Origin: Faucicola sp902506215
GTDB taxonomy: Bacteria > Pseudomonadota > Gammaproteobacteria > Pseudomonadales > Moraxellaceae
Direction of reading: 5' to 3'
DNA length: 64,000 bases
Assembly: GCA_016888885.1 (NCBI GenBank)
Contig: CP069437.1
Span: 2,046,001 to 2,110,000, forward strand
Each line of letters starts with the position of its first letter. Within the stretch, counting starts at the first letter, position 1. Below, in pieces: positions 1 through 7,384 of this stretch. The position numbers and the translations under genes are program-made. The notes under the pieces were generated by a model. The model was given only the letters and a program-made list of their open reading frames with translations. It had not been told where the DNA came from and did not search any database.

Positions 1-1
1 T

Positions 2-343
2 CATCGGTTAGTCAGCGACCAAGGCTTTGTAGTGATTGCCAAGCCTGCCGTCAATCACTTGATTGAGATGCGTGACGGGCTATTTGAACAAATCGTGGCG
101 CACGACTCAGACAAATTTATCGATGAATTAGCACCGTATTTTGAGTTGGTTAAGCAAACGCGGGTGGAAAACACCATTTCGCTTACCGCTATGCAGTTAC
201 AAGATTTATTGACGATGACGCCCTATGCGTTTCGGGCGCAGCCAGCCAGACGTGAGGCATTAATCGACCGCTGCCAGCAAGCAGGGTCAATGCGCTTTAC
301 GACCGATTTTATAATTTATGGGTTTCAAAAAATTTGTTTATAA
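2..343 (+). CDS. rlmA: 23S rRNA (guanine-N1)-methyltransferase, RlmA-type, C-terminal part only
   Basis: The reading frame is already open at base 2, so this is the 3' end of a gene that begins outside the window; the GTG at 32 is not a credible start. The visible part has the RlmA C-terminal pattern: a hydrophobic strand ending in a proline followed by 'HLIEM', then 'LLTMTPYAFRA' and a closing 'TTDFIIYGFQK'. E. coli RlmA has matching 'LLQMTPFAWRA' and 'TDFNIHLWQ' segments. RlmA methylates G745 of 23S rRNA using SAM; the SAM-binding and zinc domains would lie upstream. The assignment rests on the tail alone, so the exact subfamily (RlmA-I or RlmA-II) is not certain. Confidence 0.72.
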   Translation, partial: HRLVSDQGFVVIAKPAVNHLIEMRDGLFEQIVAHDSDKFIDELAPYFELVKQTRVENTISLTAMQLQDLLTMTPYAFRAQPARREALIDRCQQAGSMRFTTDFIIYGFQKICL

Positions 344-373
344 AAAAAGCGCCCGTCAATGGGCTATTTTTTT
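342..373. terminator. Bidirectional terminator between rlmA and xerD
   Basis: A GCCC/GGGC stem with a 6-nt loop is flanked by seven A on the left and seven T on the right, with a small mismatched pair in between. It sits between convergent genes, so it can end transcription from both sides. Confidence 0.6.
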
Positions 374-402
374 ACCTTATAAATAGCCTTAAGCAGACAG
401 CC

Positions 403-1347
403 CTAAGCGCGCGGATGATGCTGCTGATGTAGCTGTTGCAGTCTTGCCGTAGCCACATGGGTATAGATTTGGGTGGTTGATAAATCGCTGTGACCCAATA
501 ACATCTGTACACTGCGCAAGTCAGCGCCGTGATTGAGCAAATGGGTGGCAAAGGCATGACGTAAGGTATGCGGAGAAATTTCGCTGTCGATGCCGGCTTG
601 CTTGGCGTAGCGTTTAATGGCATACCAAAAGTTTTGGCGGGTCATGTAGCCGCCTTGTTGGGTCAAAAATACCGCTTGGCAGCGACTTTCTCGCCCATTT
701 TTCATGATACACAGTTGCGGTCGCGCTACGGTCAAATAATCGGTCAATACATCAATCGCCACTTCACCAAGGGGTACCAGCCGAGTCTTATCACCTTTAC
801 CGGTAACCTGTAACCAGCCAGCATTGAGATTGACTTCACTTAACGATAAATGAATAAGCTCAGAGACACGTAGCCCGCAGGCATACAGCACTTCAAACAT
901 GGCTTGGTCACGCATGCCCAATGGGGTCGATGTGTCTGGGCTGGCGAGTAGGGCGTCGACATCACTTTCGGATAAATCTTTGGGCAGCGCACGTCCAAGT
1001 TTTGGGGTCTTGATATGCTCACACGGGTTGTCATCACGCTGATTGGCGTTGATTTGCCATAAGAAAAACTGTTTGAGCGATGATAAGGCACGCGCTTGGC
1101 TGCGCGCTGTTTTACCTTGTTTATAGAGCGCCGCTAGGCAAGCCAACACGTCACTGGCGTCCCAACGGGTGATGGCTTTGCTACAGGTGGTTTCGCACAG
1201 CATCAAGTCACGAATATAAGCATTGCGCGTATTGGTGGCAAGTCCCCGCGTCAGCAATTCTTGGCGAAACTGCTGAATATAGCTGGGCTCATCATGAAGG
1301 TGTAAGGCTTTGACTTGGCGAGGTTGGCGAGCGGCGACTTGGGACAT
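403..1347 (-). CDS. xerD: Tyrosine recombinase XerD
   Basis: Site-specific recombinase that acts with XerC at dif to resolve chromosome dimers at the division septum. The 314-residue protein has an N-terminal SAM-like core-binding domain (about 20-105) and a C-terminal catalytic domain. The catalytic set is complete: R160 in 'CGLRVSEL', K184 in 'GKGDK', H260 and R263 in 'HTLRHAF', H286 in 'GHSDL', and the nucleophile Y295 in 'TQIYTHV'. The C-terminal 'LHQQHHPRA' tail is typical of XerD rather than XerC. It is the last gene of a leftward series starting at yqgE and follows tusA by 36 nt. It is a housekeeping gene, not a prophage or island integrase. Confidence 0.95.
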   Translation of the reverse strand: MSQVAARQPRQVKALHLHDEPSYIQQFRQELLTRGLATNTRNAYIRDLMLCETTCSKAITRWDASDVLACLAALYKQGKTARSQARALSSLKQFFLWQINANQRDDNPCEHIKTPKLGRALPKDLSESDVDALLASPDTSTPLGMRDQAMFEVLYACGLRVSELIHLSLSEVNLNAGWLQVTGKGDKTRLVPLGEVAIDVLTDYLTVARPQLCIMKNGRESRCQAVFLTQQGGYMTRQNFWYAIKRYAKQAGIDSEISPHTLRHAFATHLLNHGADLRSVQMLLGHSDLSTTQIYTHVATARLQQLHQQHHPRA

Positions 1348-1383
1348 AAATGACTTGAAATCTCGGGATAAGGGGGCGTTTTT

Positions 1384-1656
1384 TTAACCAGCTTTTTTCT
1401 TAATCCAGTAATGATACACATTGGCATACGGATCAGGGTTTTGGTGTTGTTGGGGGTTGATGATGTCTTGCTGCTCAATAAGTTCATGCCCCAGATGACG
1501 ACAAAAATTGGGGATATCGCGCGTGGTCGCAGGGTCAGTGGCGATGACGTGAATCACTTCCCCCGACTGCGCTTTACGAACGGTTTTATGCAGCAGCATA
1601 ATCGGCTCTGGGCAAATCAGCCCTTGGGTATCGAGTTGGTAATTGGCATCAGGCAT
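1384..1656 (-). CDS. tusA: TusA-family sulfurtransferase
   Basis: A 90-residue protein with the family signature 'GLICPEP' and the sulfur-carrying cysteine at C15. TusA accepts persulfide sulfur from IscS and passes it on for 2-thiouridine formation in tRNA wobble bases; paralogues also feed other sulfur pathways. The fold length fits (about 80 residues), with a short extra C-terminal segment after 'EQQDI'. Its start overlaps the end of the preceding membrane protein gene by 8 nt, so the two are probably translated together. Because SirA/TusA/YedF proteins share this motif, TusA itself is likely but not proven. Confidence 0.82.
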   Translation of the reverse strand: MPDANYQLDTQGLICPEPIMLLHKTVRKAQSGEVIHVIATDPATTRDIPNFCRHLGHELIEQQDIINPQQHQNPDPYANVYHYWIKKKAG

Positions 1657-2101
1657 GTTGACTCTCTGCTTGTCGACTTTCTTGGATAAAATTAAAAAAA
1701 CGGGTTAAATTGGCTTTAAACATAAACGCCACCCCAATCCAGGCGGCTAGGGCGACATAGCTACTGATAACAAACAAGCCAAATCCCATACCGATACACA
1801 GCGCAAGCATGCTCGGCTGGCTTAAACGGTAACGGTATAAAATAAACGCCACATAGCAGGATAGCGGTATGGTCAGTCCAACGAGTCCGTAAGGCACCCA
1901 ATGAAACAAAGTATAAATCGTTTGACTGTCCTTAAACTGTGACAAGCTCTTTAGGGTACCAAATAATAAAAATAGCGCAATTGCCAAATAAACCAGATAA
2001 ATTGACCATTTGTTGAGTCGCTGCGCCTGTTCAATCAAACCAATAACAGGGGCAGAAAAGCCTTTGGTCGTTGGCGTAGCAGGTGCATTCAATTGAGTCA
2101 T
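1649..2101 (-). CDS. Hypothetical multi-pass membrane protein
   Basis: I do not recognise the family. The 150-residue product has a short polar N-terminus (1-30), then about four hydrophobic segments near residues 33-50, 68-86, 96-115 and 115-130, and ends in a polar tail 'ESRQAESQHA'. Its ATG overlaps the stop of ruvX (ATGA arrangement) and its 3' end overlaps tusA, so it is cotranscribed and probably translationally coupled within the yqgE-ruvX-tusA-xerD series. The context (sulfur carrier, recombination) does not point to one role. Confidence 0.68.
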   Translation of the reverse strand: MTQLNAPATPTTKGFSAPVIGLIEQAQRLNKWSIYLVYLAIALFLLFGTLKSLSQFKDSQTIYTLFHWVPYGLVGLTIPLSCYVAFILYRYRLSQPSMLALCIGMGFGLFVISSYVALAAWIGVAFMFKANLTRFFNFIQESRQAESQHA

Positions 2102-2583
2102 GATAATAGCGCTCCTTCGCCACTTCTAAGCCAACTGCCAAGCATAATCGCTGAGGCGATACTATCAATCGGCTCTTTGTCACTTTTGATTAGCCCGTAT
2201 TCCCAAGCCAAATTTTTGGCTTCACGGCTAGTTAAGCGCTCATCTGCCAAAATAATCGGGCGTGGTCGATGCGCTTCTTCGAGCTGGTGCTTGAGCCTAC
2301 GAGCAAATTTTTTGGCACGATTGCCAAGCTCAGATGCAGTGCCATCCATATTCAGCGGCAAACCGACGATGATGGTGCTTACTTGCCATGACTCGATAAT
2401 TTTTAGCAATTCATCCCAATTGGGTTTGCCATTATCCATTTTAAACTGCATCAACGGGCTTGCGGTCTGGGTTAAGGTATTGCCCAAGGCGATACCCATT
2501 TTTGCGATGCCAAAATCAAGCCCCATCACCGTTTCGATAGTGTGGGTGTGATGGGTATTTTGCGCCATAGTCAGGTTAAGCAT
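2098..2583 (-). CDS. ruvX: Putative pre-16S rRNA nuclease / Holliday junction resolvase YqgF (RuvX)
   Basis: RNase H-fold protein of the YqgF family, implicated in processing of the 16S rRNA 5' end and named after Holliday junction resolvases. 'VMGLDFGIAKMGIALG' near residues 19-34 carries the first catalytic Asp and the family glycines; 'IIVGLPLNMDGT' and 'LADERLTSREA' are the other conserved blocks. At 161 residues it is slightly longer than the usual 140 because of a polar N-terminus; the ATG six codons in is an alternative start. It overlaps yqgE by 8 nt and the next gene by 4 nt. The yqgE-yqgF pairing is widely conserved in gammaproteobacteria. Confidence 0.93.
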   Translation of the reverse strand: MLNLTMAQNTHHTHTIETVMGLDFGIAKMGIALGNTLTQTASPLMQFKMDNGKPNWDELLKIIESWQVSTIIVGLPLNMDGTASELGNRAKKFARRLKHQLEEAHRPRPIILADERLTSREAKNLAWEYGLIKSDKEPIDSIASAIMLGSWLRSGEGALLS

Positions 2584-3142
2584 GCCCGATATCCGTACTC
2601 AGTTTGTTAAAATCAACGCCCAACTGCTGAGCGGCGACTTGCCAGCGAGTCTGATGGTCAATATCAAACAATAGCCCCATTGATGCCGGCAAAACAAACC
2701 AATCGCCTTGGTTGATTTCTTCTTCTAACTGCCCTTTTCCCCAGCTGGCATGACCCAGACAAAGCTCAAAATGCTCAACGCCTTGACCATTGGCGATACT
2801 TTGTAAAATATCCTTGCTAGTAGTGATACAGACGTTTTCGGTGATGGCAAACGAAGATACCCAATCTGGCTGTCCAGTATGCAGCACAAACCCAACTTCC
2901 GGGTTCATAGGACCTCCATCTAAGGGTAATTTTCGGTGCAAGTCGGTGACTGTCACATCAATATTTAATTCTTCAAACAATTTGGCGACGTTGCTGGTTT
3001 CGATGGGTTTGTTAACTACCAGCCCTAACGTGCCTTGTTGGTCTTGACGGCAAATATAGACCAAAGATTGATAGAAAATCCCGCCGTCAATATTGGGCGA
3101 GGCTATCAAAAAATGGTTGGTAAGATTTTGGTTTTTTGACAT
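2576..3142 (-). CDS. yqgE: YqgE/AlgH family protein (UPF0301)
   Basis: A 188-residue member of the YqgE/AlgH family, whose biochemical role is not established. Family marks are 'NHFLIASPNI' at the N-terminus, 'GTLGLVVNKP', 'PLDGGPMNPEVGFVLH' and 'CLGHASWGKGQLEEEI'. The length matches the family (about 185). It heads the leftward series with ruvX, whose start lies inside its 3' end. The older name algH comes from an alginate regulation study in Pseudomonas; nothing in this window supports that role here. Confidence 0.93.
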   Translation of the reverse strand: MSKNQNLTNHFLIASPNIDGGIFYQSLVYICRQDQQGTLGLVVNKPIETSNVAKLFEELNIDVTVTDLHRKLPLDGGPMNPEVGFVLHTGQPDWVSSFAITENVCITTSKDILQSIANGQGVEHFELCLGHASWGKGQLEEEINQGDWFVLPASMGLLFDIDHQTRWQVAAQQLGVDFNKLSTDIGHA

Positions 3143-3226
3143 TCAGTGGCATACCTAATTAAAAGCGACTTAAGAGCGGCAAACATTAAAAACGATAAAC
3201 ATTAAAAAGCGACAGGCGATATTAAA

Positions 3227-4933
3227 TTAACTCACACGGCGACTTGCTAGCAAGCTGCGCGCGTGTTTGAGCGTGTCCTCGGTAATATTGACCCCGCCCG
3301 ACATGCGCGCTAATTCCCGCACTTGGTCATCGCCCGACAGGATTTTTAAGTGAGACTGGGCTTTCTCTTGCTGGGTTTTGTACACCAAAATATGCTGATG
3401 GGCTTGTGCCGCGACTTGCGATTGGTGAGTGATAGCAATGATTTGCTGTTCTTCACCCAGCTCACGCAGTAATTCGCCCACCACTTGCGCCGTGCCACCA
3501 CTGATACCCACATCCACTTCATCAAATACCAATAACTGACGGGTGGTGGTTGCCATATCGGTCGTCGTATTACGGCAAACCCCTTGCGCATCAATGACTT
3601 GCATGATAAGGGCTAACCGTGATAATTCACCACCTGAGGCGATTTTATGAATCGGTTGCATCGGCATACCGACATTGGCACTAAATAGCAGTTCGATTTG
3701 CGATAACCCGATACTTTGCGGTTTATCAAGTGGGGTAAATTCAAATGCCGCTTGCACATTGGGCAATGCCAACGCTTTTAACCGTGCGACTAGGGCTTCA
3801 GCTAACATCGTGGCATTGGCTCGGCGACTGTCATCCAACGCTTGGGCTTTTTGCAAGTAGGCTTGATAAGCTTCTTCAATTTGCTCTGCCATCGCTTCAG
3901 GCGACATCACCGATTGCAAATCATCTAATTGCTGTTGCCAGGCTTGGCTGTCTTCAACAAGGCTTTCGGGGGTGGTGTGATATTTACGCGCGAGTCGGTG
4001 GAACGTCGATAACTGCTCATCAAGTAGCGCTAACCGTTTGGGGTCAAGGCTTTGCCCTTCGGCATAATTGCTCAAGGTGCTAGCGACTTCAGCGATTTGG
4101 GTATGTGCTGAATACAACTGTTCAACACAATCAGCATAGGTTTGGCTAAGCTCAGTCTGTGCTTCACACAGTTTAATCGCCCGATTAAGCAGGCTTATCA
4201 CATCGGGCTCGTCACTGTCATTATCGAGTAGTTGCACCGACAAGGCGGCTTGCTGCATGAGGTTTTCAAGGTTAGATAATTCATCGTATTCAGCTTCAAG
4301 TTCACTGTATAAGACAGTGGCAATTGGCTCGATATCGGCTAATTGATTGCTCAATAGCTGAATTTGCTGTTGGCGCAATTGCTCGTCTTTGGCGTGCTGC
4401 GCGGCTTGTGACTTAAGGCGTTCGTACTGCAAAAACGCTTGTTTCACGTCGTTTGCTTGGCTATTTAAGCCCGTCGCGCTATCAAGCCATTCCATCACAA
4501 ATTGCGGACGTAGCAAACTTTGCTGGGCGTGTTGGCTGTGAATATTGACCAGTAACCCACCCAAAGTTTTAAGCTCATTCATACTAATGGGCATGCCATT
4601 GAGCCAAGCTTTACTACGAAGCGTACCGTTTTGGTTGGCAAGTTGCCGGCGAATCAGCAGCGTATCGTCTTCGAATGGGTAATTTTGCTCACTAAGCCAT
4701 GCAATGACTTTAGGTAATTGACCGATATTAAATTCTGCAAAAGCGTCTGCCGTGGTCTGTCCATGCCGAATCAAACCTGCGTCACTACGACCACCCACGC
4801 ACAAGGTCAAGGCGTCAAGCAACAATGATTTACCAGCACCTGTCTCGCCAGTGATAATGTTAAATCCAGCATTCATCTCAATTTCAGCATTGGTGACGAG
4901 TGCTAAATTTTGTAAGGTTAACTGTGTCAGCAT
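3227..4933 (-). CDS. recN: DNA repair protein RecN
   Basis: SMC-like ATPase that acts in recombinational repair of double-strand breaks. The 568-residue protein has an N-terminal Walker A 'GETGAGKS' (residues 29-36), long coiled-coil arms (about 150-370) rich in Gln, Glu and Leu, an ABC signature-type 'ASGGELSRLALIMQV' and a Walker B 'LLVFDEVDVGISGGTA' followed by 'ITHQSQVAAQAH'. Length and order are normal for RecN. It is separated by 84 nt from yqgE, so it may or may not be cotranscribed with that group. I saw no LexA-type box upstream, in keeping with the absence of a classical LexA in Moraxellaceae (established for Acinetobacter). Confidence 0.96.
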   Translation of the reverse strand: MLTQLTLQNLALVTNAEIEMNAGFNIITGETGAGKSLLLDALTLCVGGRSDAGLIRHGQTTADAFAEFNIGQLPKVIAWLSEQNYPFEDDTLLIRRQLANQNGTLRSKAWLNGMPISMNELKTLGGLLVNIHSQHAQQSLLRPQFVMEWLDSATGLNSQANDVKQAFLQYERLKSQAAQHAKDEQLRQQQIQLLSNQLADIEPIATVLYSELEAEYDELSNLENLMQQAALSVQLLDNDSDEPDVISLLNRAIKLCEAQTELSQTYADCVEQLYSAHTQIAEVASTLSNYAEGQSLDPKRLALLDEQLSTFHRLARKYHTTPESLVEDSQAWQQQLDDLQSVMSPEAMAEQIEEAYQAYLQKAQALDDSRRANATMLAEALVARLKALALPNVQAAFEFTPLDKPQSIGLSQIELLFSANVGMPMQPIHKIASGGELSRLALIMQVIDAQGVCRNTTTDMATTTRQLLVFDEVDVGISGGTAQVVGELLRELGEEQQIIAITHQSQVAAQAHQHILVYKTQQEKAQSHLKILSGDDQVRELARMSGGVNITEDTLKHARSLLASRRVS

Positions 4934-5500
4934 ATCAATCCTATCATTGACGTTAAGAGTGGCACATTGGCGGTCAAATTTGCAAAAACTTTATTGTAAC
5001 CTTCTCATGAAAAGCTCACAATAATCCTAGACAAGTCTTCAAAAATCAGTAAAAATTCCATCTAGCTGTTTCACACTAAACAATAGCATAATTGGGACAA
5101 TTACAAAATAAGCAACGCAAAAATCCAAATTTCCGTCAGCTGGCTATCTTTGATGGGTATCTGTGTCTAGCAATCTTCGCCTAGTTAAGTTGAGGGCGGT
5201 TTCATCGATTGTCATAAAACATAGATTGTTATAATAGATTGTCATAAAAGTTGACTAAATTTGATGCTATCCTATTGCTCTAAACAACGTCTGCATAAGG
5301 ATAACGGAACATAATTTTTTATCAACCGTTAACAATCTATCGGCAATAGCATTGGCTGATTGCGACAAGTCACGGACTGCGTTTGATTATAAAACCCATT
5401 TGTCGACTAAAAAAAGCGGTTTGCCGCAAAACGACCTGCCCATCTTTATAATAAGGCAGCGTTATCAAGTCAACTGACTGTGTATTTTAAGGAGAATCTC
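4934..5500. other. 567-bp intergenic region between divergent recN and ppnP
   Basis: No gene is visible. It is AT-rich and holds two copies of a 13-bp direct repeat (5207-5219, 5237-5249) around a TATAAT at 5230-5235. A second TATAAT at 5447-5452 lies about 50 nt before the ppnP start and is the better candidate for the ppnP promoter, although its -35 element is weak. A small GCGG-TTTG-CCGC hairpin lies just upstream of it (5415-5426). Confidence 0.4.
5207..5249. repeat. Pair of 13-bp direct repeats, 30-bp period
   Basis: The 13-mer GATTGTCATAAAA occurs at 5207-5219 and again at 5237-5249. A shorter ATAGATTGT is also repeated at 5221-5229 and 5234-5242, and a TATAAT hexamer lies between the copies. 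The 30-bp spacing is close to three helical turns, as expected for a protein-binding site, but no regulator is identified. Confidence 0.5.
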
Positions 5501-5839
5501 ATGACGTCACCTAATCGTTTCGACCATGTATCGGTAGAAAAAATAGCGAATGTTTACTATGAAGGTCGTACTTTTAGTCGGACCGTTTGGTTTGAAGATG
5601 GACGCAAAAAAATGCTAGGAATCGTGCTACCTTGTGATGCCGATGTGCCCGCCTATGAATTTAAAACCGACTCATCTGAACGTATCGAAATTTTGGCAGG
5701 CGAGTGTGAAGTCAAACTGGCAGGCGAGGAAGAATTTACTTATTACCGTGCCGGTCAAGCATTCTTGGTCGAAGGGCATAGCAGTTATGAGCTACGTAAT
5801 GAAGCAATTGTGCAGTACATTTGCCACCTAGAAGGCTAA
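5501..5839 (+). CDS. ppnP: Pyrimidine/purine nucleoside phosphorylase PpnP (DUF1255)
   Basis: Small cupin-fold enzyme that phosphorolyses nucleosides to the base and ribose-1-phosphate in nucleoside salvage. The longest frame begins at a GTG at 5480, but the ATG at 5501 has a strong AAGGAG at 5489-5494 and gives 112 residues, close to E. coli PpnP (94) with a modest N-terminal extension. Family marks include 'YYEGRTFSRTVWFEDGRKK' and 'GIVLPCDADVPAYEFKT', then the glycine-rich cupin strands 'ILAGECEVKLAG' and 'AGQAFLVEGHSSYEL'. It is a single gene, with rlmB starting 60 nt downstream. Confidence 0.9.
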   Translation: MTSPNRFDHVSVEKIANVYYEGRTFSRTVWFEDGRKKMLGIVLPCDADVPAYEFKTDSSERIEILAGECEVKLAGEEEFTYYRAGQAFLVEGHSSYELRNEAIVQYICHLEG

Positions 5840-5899
5840 CGGATAATATACAAGGCTAGGGGTAAGGCAAATATAAAATTGAAAAAAGGGTCATCAATC

Positions 5900-6676
5900 A
5901 TGGCAAAACCGAGTTATTTTTATGGCATTCATGCCGTGCAATCCATATTGCAACACCGCGGTATCGATGGGTTGACACTCTTTATTCAAGACGGTAAAAA
6001 ACAAGATGATGCCACGATAGCCAACATCACCGAGCTTGCCCAAACCTACGGGATTGCGATACAAATCAGCGCCAAAGACAAACTCACCAAACTTGCAGAA
6101 AGTCCGCAGCATCAAGGCGTGGTATTGCAAGCCCGCCCTGCTGAACTCCAAGATGAGGCAGATCTCAAATACCTCGTCGACAAACACCAAGCCGAGCGAA
6201 AACCGCTATTACTACTGGTGCTTGATCAAATCACCGACCCGAATAACCTTGGCGCGTGTTTGCGTACCGCCGTGGCAATGGGCGTCTCAGCCGTCATTAT
6301 TCCCAAAAATCATAGCTCAAGCATCACCCCAGCCGTGGCAAAAGTCGCCGTCGGTGCGGTGGAATTAATTCCTTTTATCCAAGTCACTAATCTTGCGCGT
6401 ACGCTCACTGACATCAAAAGACAAGGGGTGTTTGTGTTTGGTACGGCTCTCGATGACACGGCAAAGCCCGTGCAAGACTGTGATTTGACAGGTGATGTGG
6501 CGATTGTGATGGGCTCAGAAGGTGACGGTATTCGCCGTTTGACCGCAGATACCTGCGACCAGCTCGTTTATATTCCGATGCCTGGCAATGAACATGGGCA
6601 AATCCAAAGCTTAAATGTCAGTGTCGCCACTGGCATGGTGCTGTATGAAGCCAGCCGTCAGCGCGCTAAAAAATAA
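5900..6676 (+). CDS. rlmB: 23S rRNA (guanosine-2251-2'-O)-methyltransferase RlmB
   Basis: SpoU-family (SPOUT) methyltransferase that methylates the ribose of G2251 in the peptidyl-transferase P loop. The ATG at 5900 (258 residues) is preferred over a TTG at 5879. An N-terminal substrate-binding domain opens with 'YFYGIHAVQSILQ'. The knotted SAM domain shows motif 1 'DQITDPNNLGACLRTA', motif 2 'IVMGSEGDGIRRL' and motif 3 ending in 'IQSLNVSVATGMVLYE'. The downstream ORF begins only 12 nt after the stop, so readthrough into the AT-rich pair is likely. Confidence 0.95.
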   Translation: MAKPSYFYGIHAVQSILQHRGIDGLTLFIQDGKKQDDATIANITELAQTYGIAIQISAKDKLTKLAESPQHQGVVLQARPAELQDEADLKYLVDKHQAERKPLLLLVLDQITDPNNLGACLRTAVAMGVSAVIIPKNHSSSITPAVAKVAVGAVELIPFIQVTNLARTLTDIKRQGVFVFGTALDDTAKPVQDCDLTGDVAIVMGSEGDGIRRLTADTCDQLVYIPMPGNEHGQIQSLNVSVATGMVLYEASRQRAKK

Positions 6677-6688
6677 TGAGAAATTAAA

Positions 6689-7363
6689 ATGGGCTTTAAT
6701 TTTCATCAAAGCACAATATTTAAAGATGCATTAGATAGAGAATTCCGATTTTTCGACGTCTATCAAGCCCAAAGCCAGCCGAGTTATCAAACATTGATAA
6801 CGTTTTTTGTGATTGATAATCAAATCACCTCTCAAGCCATTTCAATTTATCGACAGCAAGTGAATTGTAAGCAATTGATTGCTATACAAGTTGATGAGCA
6901 AGTAGATAAAGAGATTTTAGCATTAGCTGATAATGTTATTTACTGCCGTGATAATCAAGTTGAAAACGTCTTTAAAGCCTTTGACATGATGTTAGCTGAT
7001 TATGGGTTTATCTATTTAAATGCTATGGATGTTGAGTATTTTTTGCAAAAGAACCGTTATTTAATATTTGTTGAATACTGTCAAACTGGGCAAAATATAG
7101 CAGAGTTAATTGATAATAATTTGAAAAAGGTTCTATCGAAAAAGCCAAATTCTAAAGTTAATGGCGTTTTGATAGTTGAAATCGCACAATCAGAAGTTTA
7201 TGGTTTTGAAAATCATGGACAAGTTATACAAGGTATTGTAGATAGTGGCTTGTTAACAGAAAATGACGATATACTCACTGCGATAAATTTTCAAGAAGCT
7301 GAAAATATTTGGAAAGATGGGGAAATAGGTCATTATCTAAAAGTCTTTTTTGGATTTAATTGA
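6689..7363 (+). CDS. Hypothetical protein, possibly a reduced FtsZ/tubulin-like protein
   Basis: Not confidently assigned. Residues 80-170 follow the order of the second half of FtsZ: 'ADNVIYCRDNQ' where FtsZ has 'VD.LI.I.N..L', 'MMLADYGFIYLNAMDVEYFLQ' (100-120) where FtsZ has 'I..LI..PG.MNVDFADVRTVM', then 'TGQNIAELIDNNLKKVL' and 'VNGVLIVEIAQSEVYGFEN' where FtsZ has 'ARGVLVNITAGFDLRLDEF'. The glycine-rich T4 GTP-binding loop (GGGTGTG) is absent and the N-terminus is short, so GTP binding is unlikely in the usual way. The gene is much more AT-rich than rlmB (28% versus 50% GC in two 60-base lines compared). It is 12 nt after rlmB and 21 nt before the next ORF. The resemblance is by eye only. 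Confidence 0.6.
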   Translation: MGFNFHQSTIFKDALDREFRFFDVYQAQSQPSYQTLITFFVIDNQITSQAISIYRQQVNCKQLIAIQVDEQVDKEILALADNVIYCRDNQVENVFKAFDMMLADYGFIYLNAMDVEYFLQKNRYLIFVEYCQTGQNIAELIDNNLKKVLSKKPNSKVNGVLIVEIAQSEVYGFENHGQVIQGIVDSGLLTENDDILTAINFQEAENIWKDGEIGHYLKVFFGFN

Positions 7364-7384
7364 ATAGCATAAAAGGTGTTTATC

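Noticed and set aside
403..1347. Tyrosine recombinase as a sign of an integrated element
   Set aside because: It is the housekeeping XerD with neighbours of the core genome; no attachment sites or phage genes are near.
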